A stretch of DNA of 64,000 nt from Lachnospiraceae bacterium (lineage in GTDB: Bacteria; Bacillota; Clostridia; Lachnospirales; Lachnospiraceae). This document shows, piece by piece, positions 58,588 through 64,000 of this stretch (position 1 is its first letter; each line of letters begins with the position of its first letter). Position numbers and translations under genes: made by a program. The DNA is taken from positions 1 through 64,000 of the forward strand of contig JAFRWW010000030.1 of NCBI GenBank assembly GCA_017441585.1, read 5' to 3'. The notes under the pieces were generated by a model. That model made no database searches, was not told where the DNA came from, and saw only the letters and a program-made list of their open reading frames with translations.

Positions 58588-60129
58588 TTATTTCTTCAAA
58601 AATACTCCCATAATACCGCGTCCCAATGAGGCTCCGAGATTGCCGCCCAGAGTCTTGCCGAACTTGCCGCCCACAGAGGATCCGATGACGTTGCCCACCT
58701 GGCGTCCCACGGTCCCTGCGGTGGTCTTTGCGGTGGAAGCGGCAGCCCTCTTCACTTCTTTTCCGAAGGCGTCCTGCTTTTTCTGTGCTTCTCTGGCTTC
58801 CCGCTCAGCCTGCTTAGCCTGGGCCTTTGCCAGTTCTTTGGCTTCTTTTTCAGCTTGCTTTGCGGCCGCAGCTTCCTCAGCCGCCCTTACCGCCTCGGCT
58901 TCCTTTTCCATATTCATTCTGGTCAGAAATTCGTATGCTGAATCCCTGTCCACATAATCGGAATATCTGGTATACAAAAGAGAGGCCTTTATATGGTTCT
59001 CACGCTTAGCATCATCTATGGTGCCCACCATCTGACCTGGGATTATCTTTGCCTTTTCCACTATTTGGGGAGCGCCGTTCTCATCAAGGAAGGATACGAG
59101 AGCCTCTCCTATTCCCAGATTGATCAGAGTATCATAGGTATCAAATTCGGGATTTGCCCTGTAGGAATCGGCAGCAGCCTTTGCTGCCTTTTGCTCCGTG
59201 GGCGTATATACATGAAGGGCATGCTGTATTTTATTACCGAGCTGGGCCAGCACCCCATCCGGTATATCTCTGGGATTCTGGGATATAAAATAGAGTCCCA
59301 CTCCCTTTGAACGGATGAGCTTCACAGTCTGTTCCAGCTTATCCATCAGATATTTGGGAGCATTATTAAATAAAAGATGGGCCTCGTCAAAGAAGAACAC
59401 TGCCTTTGGCTTATCCGGATCCCCCACCTCGGGCATGGTCTCATAGAGCTCGCTGATGAGCCACATCATAAAGGTTCCGTACATGGCGGGATGGTGTATA
59501 AGCTTGGTACAGTCCATTATCTGGACTACGCCATGTCCTTGATTATCGGTACACAGCCAGTCACCCATGGAAAGAGCAGGCTCGCCGAAAAAGGTCTCGC
59601 CGCCATCGGCTTCCAGAGCCACCACCGCCCTGACTATGGCGGCTATGCTCTGTCCCGACATATTGCCGTACTGCATCGCATATCTTTTTGCGTTCTCCTT
59701 ATCACCGCAATAATTGAGCATGGCCCGAAGGTCCTTGGTATCAATGAGAAGAAGCCCTTCATCATCGGCTATCTTAAAGACCACCTGCAGCACGTCAGAC
59801 TGTATCTGAGTCAGATTCAGGATCCTGGACAAAAGTACCGGCCCCATCTCAGAAATGGTGGTGCGAAGGGGCAGACCCTTTTCACCATACAGATCCCAGA
59901 AATTCACGGGGCATATATCTGCCATGCCGCCGAGATCTCCCTTTACATCAGCCAGAAATACGGGAACGCCCGCTGCGCTGAAGTCCTGTGCCAGAGCCTT
60001 CACCGTGGTAGTCTTGCCTGTACCGGTGGCTCCTGCTATCATACCGTGACGGTTTGCCATATTTGTCAGCAGACTGCACGTACCCCCATTGGCATTTTCA
60101 CCTATTACTATCCTATTGTCCTGAAACAT
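58588..60129 (-). CDS. HerA-like ATPase, DUF853 family
   Basis: The 513-residue protein has Walker A MIAGATGTGKTTTVKALAQDF, FLADVKGDLGG, Walker B KAVFFFDEAHLLFNNAP and the sensor-like FISQNPRDIPDGVLAQLGNK, as in DUF853/YjgR relatives of HerA. The C-terminus is an Ala/Glu/Lys-rich coiled coil (about 395-450) and a Gly-rich zipper-like tail (VGGKFGKTLGGNLGASLGRG). The biological role of the family is not established. AAGGAGA precedes the ATG at 60129. No NurA nuclease or DNA-repair partner adjoins; the zinc-ribbon gene follows. Confidence 0.88.
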   Translation of the reverse strand: MFQDNRIVIGENANGGTCSLLTNMANRHGMIAGATGTGKTTTVKALAQDFSAAGVPVFLADVKGDLGGMADICPVNFWDLYGEKGLPLRTTISEMGPVLLSRILNLTQIQSDVLQVVFKIADDEGLLLIDTKDLRAMLNYCGDKENAKRYAMQYGNMSGQSIAAIVRAVVALEADGGETFFGEPALSMGDWLCTDNQGHGVVQIMDCTKLIHHPAMYGTFMMWLISELYETMPEVGDPDKPKAVFFFDEAHLLFNNAPKYLMDKLEQTVKLIRSKGVGLYFISQNPRDIPDGVLAQLGNKIQHALHVYTPTEQKAAKAAADSYRANPEFDTYDTLINLGIGEALVSFLDENGAPQIVEKAKIIPGQMVGTIDDAKRENHIKASLLYTRYSDYVDRDSAYEFLTRMNMEKEAEAVRAAEEAAAAKQAEKEAKELAKAQAKQAEREAREAQKKQDAFGKEVKRAAASTAKTTAGTVGRQVGNVIGSSVGGKFGKTLGGNLGASLGRGIMGVFLKK

Positions 60130-60151
60130 ATTCCATTCTCCTTCCCGCACT

Positions 60152-60179
60152 ATTATACAACACATTCTCTGTGATGTAA
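60152..60179 (-). promoter_or_regulatory. Promoter of the HerA-like ATPase operon
   Basis: TTACAT (60174-60179), 16 bp and TATAAT (60152-60157) on the minus strand, about 22 bp before the start codon. Confidence 0.65.
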
Positions 60180-60206
60180 TCCGTTTTTTGTGTCATGATC
60201 CTGTAG

Positions 60207-63200
60207 CTACTTATCACTGACCTTTACGGAGAGCTTAAATCCCACATTTCCGATCTTAAAGATGATCTTAGCAGAGCCCTTGGCCATGGCTGTCACTACG
60301 CCTTTATCGGAGACGGCGGCCACGGCAGGTTTAGATGAAGCAAAGTCTGTCATGGGCAGGGTAGTCGACCCCGCATTCAAAAGTCCGTTAAGATCCACAG
60401 CGGCCGGCGATGCCTCCGAACCTGACAGTACCATGGTGATCTTCTTTACGGAAAAGGCCGGTGCCTGGACTATGACGGTAAACTTTCCGGGCAGATATAC
60501 CCACTGCTTCTTACCGTCTACCTTTGCCTTATACTTTACGCATATCACGGCGCTGCCCGCCTTCTTTGCCTTAACGATCCCCTTTGAATTTACGGAAAGC
60601 ACTTTCTTTGAAGCCTTATCTGCTACTTCAAACTTAAATTTCACCTTGGGATCTGCTGCCTTTGCGGCTGCGATGATCGCAGCGTTTTCACTAAGCGACA
60701 TCAGTTTTTCTCCCACGTTGAAGGTCTTATCCTTAGCTATGAGGATCACTGCATTGGCGGATACCACCGAAGGGTCCGGAGTCGGTTCGGGCTCCGGTTC
60801 GGGCTCCGGTTCGGGTTCGGGTTCGGGCTGGGGATTTGGCTCATCGGATTCCTTCATCCTCAACTTGCAGGAAGCTATCCTCACCTGGTCGCTTTGCTTA
60901 TCCGTCTTATAACAGAAGGTATAAGTTCCCGTGTAGGGTATCTCATAGCTTAATGCATAAGCATTCCTGCTGGTCAGAGTCACTGTCTCCCTGCCCAGTT
61001 TATCTTTAACGGGCTGTCCCCTGTACAAAAGCTGCACATAAACCTTTGCCCCATCCTTTGCCGCCATAACCGAAAAAGTCAGTATTCCCTTTTTGGGTGC
61101 ATCGATCACAAAGGCCGCATCCTTTCCCTCGGCGTTATCAAGGGCGATCACGTCCACCTTCTTAGAAGGCACCCTGCAGGAACTCAAGGTAAATACGCCG
61201 TATTTTGTGGGGCTTGCTATATCCGTCCCATCGGGATTGGAGTATATCTTAAGTTCATTCCTCACAAATTCTGAGGCGTCAAACGTCTCTGTGACATAAG
61301 GGATGATTTCTATCATCTCATCGGGATTTTTGTTTGAAAATTCGTTATAGATAATACCGTTGGTATTTGAAAGGGCACTCCTTTCACTGCGGCTGTAGGA
61401 AACACTCGTCTCATTATGATCTGACATAACCACCGGGTTCTGACTTCCCACTTGTACCAGATTTGATTTATAAGTTTTGATGGCTGCCTTAAGGGCATCA
61501 TTCACCTCATAAGCCGTATCATCCGATCCGTCCGTAAAATTAAACCAGAAATCTCCGCCCCCGGCTCTTCCTGCCCGGGTCATTACAGTCTCGGGCACGT
61601 ACTCTGCCTTTTCTATATTTTCAGGATCCACACCCAGATCCACGTTCTCATCAGTATCAAAATTATTGTAATGATTGTTACCCTCTTTTGACTCCACAGT
61701 CCCCGGTACTATGTCAGTTCTCTCCTTAACCGGATAGGCGTCAAAATCTTCGCCGGGGTCTATTCCTTCAATATTCGGATCCGTTATGCTGCCGCCCAGC
61801 ATCATATAAGCCCGGGCATAAGGAATAAAGGTATATTTGCCGACAAATCTGTTGCCATAAGCCTTTATCATGCCGCCGTTTTCACCCGAAAAGGTGCCAC
61901 CTGCATAGACGCGGTCCGTTCCCTGAAGGGATATCATCATTGGATAATGGCAGTTTCTGAAATAGTTGCTGTCCATAAAGATAGAGGCGCCCAAGGTAGC
62001 GCCGGATCCGTATTTCGCATTGCCATCATAATAATTGTTATACACATGGGCGCTGAAAAATCTGGTCCTGGGGTGTCTGGAATCCGAATGGTCATACCAG
62101 TTATGATGATAGGTCACATAGAGTCCCGATGTGGTATTTTCATTTAATCCAAGAAGATTGCACTTTCCGCTGTCCCAGAAATGATTATAGGAAAAGACCG
62201 AATAAGTGGACTTCTTACAGTCCATGGCGCCATCGCCCTTCACCTGGTCCTCATCCGTTCCCGCCTCACCGTAAAACAGATCACAGTTATGGATCCAGAT
62301 GTGGTCATTATCCTGCTGAAGCCCCACATTATCGCCTTCTTTGCTGTCACAGTTCATAAAGCCCAAGTTTCTGACTTCCACGTTTGAAGAATTCTTTAAC
62401 CTGATACCCCAGCCGTTGGCCGTGGCGTCATTACCCACACCCTCAATGGTGATACCGGTCGTATCATTATTATTCAGGATCAGCATATCTCCGTTATAAG
62501 TACCCGTATCACTAAAGCCCTCCGGGTCATGCACATTACCTATAATACGGATACAGATAGGATCCGTTTCGCCTTCGCCGCTTTTGGAGTTTTTGATCGC
62601 ATTCAACACCTCCACAAGGCTGTAACAGTTTTTTACTTTTCCTTTTAAGGTAATGCTTGCGTAAAGATCATCCTTATTCTCATCCGTGACATAGATGACC
62701 TTTGCATTTTCCTTTAGACTTCCATCCTCATTGTATGCGCCGGATGCAGTGCCGCCACCGGCCCAGGCAAAGCCTGACCTGTCATGGGCATAGACATACA
62801 AGGGCGCCGACACCAGTGATTCACCGCCATCCTTTTGTACCTTAATATACCAGGTGCGGGAAGTTAAGCCCAAGGCGTCCACCCTCCAGGTACCATTCAC
62901 ATAGTATCTGATGAGTTCATCATCCAGCGGTGTCCAATCGCCGTCGAAAGATGTGGAAACATACGCATGGTACTTATCCGAGGAAGCTCCGTTAAAGGTC
63001 ACATAAGCACCTTCCGCATATCCCTTCTCTTCGATAAAACTAAGACTCCCCTCAGTATCCTCCTCTGTTGCATCAAAGGAAACCTCCGCCATATCCTCCT
63101 GCGAAAGTTCGGGTTTTGCATCATGCGTTTCTGCCAGGACAGCAGTGGTTCCGGGCATGGATAAAAGCAGTGATGCCGTCATTAATGTGGTCAGTATTTT

Positions 63201-63209
63201 TCTTTTCAT
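60207..63209 (-). CDS. Secreted pectate lyase, polysaccharide lyase family 1, multidomain
   Basis: A signal peptide (1-26) is followed by an FN3-like or linker region, then a PL1-type beta-helix (about 150-470) with IWIHNCDLFYGEAGTDEDQVKGDGAMDCKKS (calcium-binding Asp residues), YHHNWYDHSDSRHPRTRF (catalytic Arg region) and VYNNYYDGNAKYG. It cleaves polygalacturonate by beta-elimination outside the cell. Residues 660-800 look like a carbohydrate-binding or beta-sandwich unit. A Pro-Glu repeat linker follows, then two Ig-like (Big2-type) domains with KKVLSVNSKGIVKAKKAGSA and SDKGVVTAMAKGSAKI. AATGAGGAAATAAAG precedes the start. It is probably surface-associated. Confidence 0.93.
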   Translation of the reverse strand: MKRKILTTLMTASLLLSMPGTTAVLAETHDAKPELSQEDMAEVSFDATEEDTEGSLSFIEEKGYAEGAYVTFNGASSDKYHAYVSTSFDGDWTPLDDELIRYYVNGTWRVDALGLTSRTWYIKVQKDGGESLVSAPLYVYAHDRSGFAWAGGGTASGAYNEDGSLKENAKVIYVTDENKDDLYASITLKGKVKNCYSLVEVLNAIKNSKSGEGETDPICIRIIGNVHDPEGFSDTGTYNGDMLILNNNDTTGITIEGVGNDATANGWGIRLKNSSNVEVRNLGFMNCDSKEGDNVGLQQDNDHIWIHNCDLFYGEAGTDEDQVKGDGAMDCKKSTYSVFSYNHFWDSGKCNLLGLNENTTSGLYVTYHHNWYDHSDSRHPRTRFFSAHVYNNYYDGNAKYGSGATLGASIFMDSNYFRNCHYPMMISLQGTDRVYAGGTFSGENGGMIKAYGNRFVGKYTFIPYARAYMMLGGSITDPNIEGIDPGEDFDAYPVKERTDIVPGTVESKEGNNHYNNFDTDENVDLGVDPENIEKAEYVPETVMTRAGRAGGGDFWFNFTDGSDDTAYEVNDALKAAIKTYKSNLVQVGSQNPVVMSDHNETSVSYSRSERSALSNTNGIIYNEFSNKNPDEMIEIIPYVTETFDASEFVRNELKIYSNPDGTDIASPTKYGVFTLSSCRVPSKKVDVIALDNAEGKDAAFVIDAPKKGILTFSVMAAKDGAKVYVQLLYRGQPVKDKLGRETVTLTSRNAYALSYEIPYTGTYTFCYKTDKQSDQVRIASCKLRMKESDEPNPQPEPEPEPEPEPEPEPTPDPSVVSANAVILIAKDKTFNVGEKLMSLSENAAIIAAAKAADPKVKFKFEVADKASKKVLSVNSKGIVKAKKAGSAVICVKYKAKVDGKKQWVYLPGKFTVIVQAPAFSVKKITMVLSGSEASPAAVDLNGLLNAGSTTLPMTDFASSKPAVAAVSDKGVVTAMAKGSAKIIFKIGNVGFKLSVKVSDK

Positions 63210-63238
63210 CTTTATTTCCTCATTATATTACTACACTT

Positions 63239-63266
63239 AAGATTCTTCGCTTCGCTCAGAATGACA
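63239..63266. repeat. Dispersed ~28-bp element, consensus copy
   Basis: AAGATTCTTCGC followed by TTCGCTCAGAATGACA, identical to 33998-34025, between the two secreted protein genes. Confidence 0.85.
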
Positions 63267-63279
63267 TTGATGAAGAATC

Positions 63280-64000
63280 TTATTTAACGATCAGCTTACC
63301 CCAGAGGTTTCCGCCCTCTTTGGCGATGACGGTCATGCCCTTCCCTGCATTCTCAGGGTCGGTCAGTTCCACGGTATAATCCTTCTTTGGCAGGGTGAAT
63401 CCGTCTCCCTTTGCAGGCTTATAAACCAGCTTTTTAAGCTTCGTCCCGCTCTTATTGTATACGGTCTCTATGCTGCCAAGCGCTTTATCGGAAATATCCC
63501 TCTGCAAAATGGAAAAATATACGGGATTTTTCTTAAAATAATTATTCACTGCCTTAAGATGAGCCTTTTCCTCATCAGTCAGTTTCACTCCCTTGGCAGC
63601 CTTTAACTGCGGTATCATGCAGGCGCGCTTTTTTTCAGCCACGATCAGGTTTCCTGAAGGCGTATGGGTAGCCTTCTTTGAATTCTTTATACTTATCTTT
63701 TTGATCTCATATTTTTGGGGATCAAAGCCCTTAAGTTCAAGCTTCAGATCATGGGAACCCTTCGACTTACTGTTATAAAGCACATGCTTTGCCGCCGTAT
63801 AATATGCGCTAACTGAAGCGCTCAGATAATATGTCTTTGAGTCAATTGACAATTTCATATAGTCAACATTATCGACAGGCACATCCGGAACATCATATTC
63901 TCCGCCGGAAGACTTATCCTCATTGGCCTCATTAGTCGCCATGTCCGTTACACCCAGTTCAAACAGATCCGGAGCATACCTGTTCACCGCCAGGAAATAT
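63280..64000 (-). CDS. C-terminal part of a secreted protein, start beyond window
   Basis: The frame is open to the right edge (YFLAVNRYAPDLFELGVTD onward), so at least 240 residues of a larger protein are seen. The last 170 residues (IKKISIKNSKKATHTPSGNLIV, KLTDEEKAHLKAVNNYFKKNPVYFSILQR, GKGMTVIAKEGGNLWGKLIVK) match in pattern the C-terminal domain of the beta-helix protein at 22288-25398. Its placement next to a pectate lyase suggests another extracellular polysaccharide-acting protein. The catalytic part is not visible. Confidence 0.8.
   Translation of the reverse strand, partial: YFLAVNRYAPDLFELGVTDMATNEANEDKSSGGEYDVPDVPVDNVDYMKLSIDSKTYYLSASVSAYYTAAKHVLYNSKSKGSHDLKLELKGFDPQKYEIKKISIKNSKKATHTPSGNLIVAEKKRACMIPQLKAAKGVKLTDEEKAHLKAVNNYFKKNPVYFSILQRDISDKALGSIETVYNKSGTKLKKLVYKPAKGDGFTLPKKDYTVELTDPENAGKGMTVIAKEGGNLWGKLIVK

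Overview
The window reads as chromosomal DNA of an anaerobic, pectin- and galactan-using member of the Lachnospiraceae (Butyrivibrio/Lachnospira/Roseburia-like). This is inferred from the combination of an FprA-type flavo-diiron protein, a FucO-type alcohol dehydrogenase, diaminopimelate dehydrogenase, an Flp1-like pilin with DUF5702/TadE companions, DUF6020, DUF1292 and YfhO proteins, several very large secreted carbohydrate-active proteins, and strong AGGAGG-type ribosome sites. Most genes lie on the minus strand. No phage, transposase gene, CRISPR array or rRNA is visible. No database search could be run; family names come from motifs and general resemblance.

Layout. 1-6.5 kb: a secreted modular protein cut by the left edge, a LacI-type repressor and galactokinase, tied together by LacI-type operators. 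6.9-11.2 kb: a sugar nucleotidyltransferase, a ComEC-like metallo-beta-lactamase-fold protein and a DUF2339 membrane protein. 11.2-20 kb: RsuA, then the aspartate-family genes ddh, lysC, a phosphoglycerate-mutase-like homoserine kinase and hom, with a PAS-GGDEF protein, a lipoprotein and an HExxH protein between. 20-26.2 kb: a PocR-type soluble receptor with a FucO-type dehydrogenase, a large beta-helix secreted protein, and a CMP-sugar synthetase. 26.3-36.4 kb: tRNA-Asn, -Glu and -Cys, then the housekeeping run divIC-tilS-hpt-ftsH-proS-cca-PEGA lipoprotein. 36.6-44.1 kb: a SleB-like hydrolase, dCMP deaminase, rpiB and part of a Tad/Flp pilus locus without its motor genes. 44.2-50.9 kb: a dlt-like acylation cluster (MBOAT, acyl carrier protein, AMP-ligase, SDR, SGNH protein, membrane protein). 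51-60 kb: YfhO, a candidate structured RNA, DUF6020, DUF1292, FprA, a zinc-ribbon protein and a HerA-like ATPase. 60.2-64 kb: a family 1 pectate lyase and the end of another secreted protein.

How the parts fit. The pectate lyase, the beta-helix protein, galactokinase and the operator-linked modular protein suggest attack on pectin and its galactan side chains. The aspartate-family genes supply lysine/diaminopimelate and threonine. All three tRNA genes lack an encoded CCA end, so they depend on the cca gene about 3 kb away.

The most unusual content is between the genes. Several families of short, strongly palindromic dispersed repeats are visible: an approximately 28-bp element with 11 copies, a 45-bp hairpin, an element ending in TTAACTTAA-type inverted repeats, two nested palindromes flanking fprA, and intercistronic repeats in the acylation cluster. 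Some have entered coding sequence: one forms the C-terminus of YfhO, and an 81-bp three-hairpin unit is duplicated in frame inside the AMP-ligase. A promoter-to-terminator RNA gene of about 370 nt, assigned to no family I recognise, lies at 53.1-53.5 kb.
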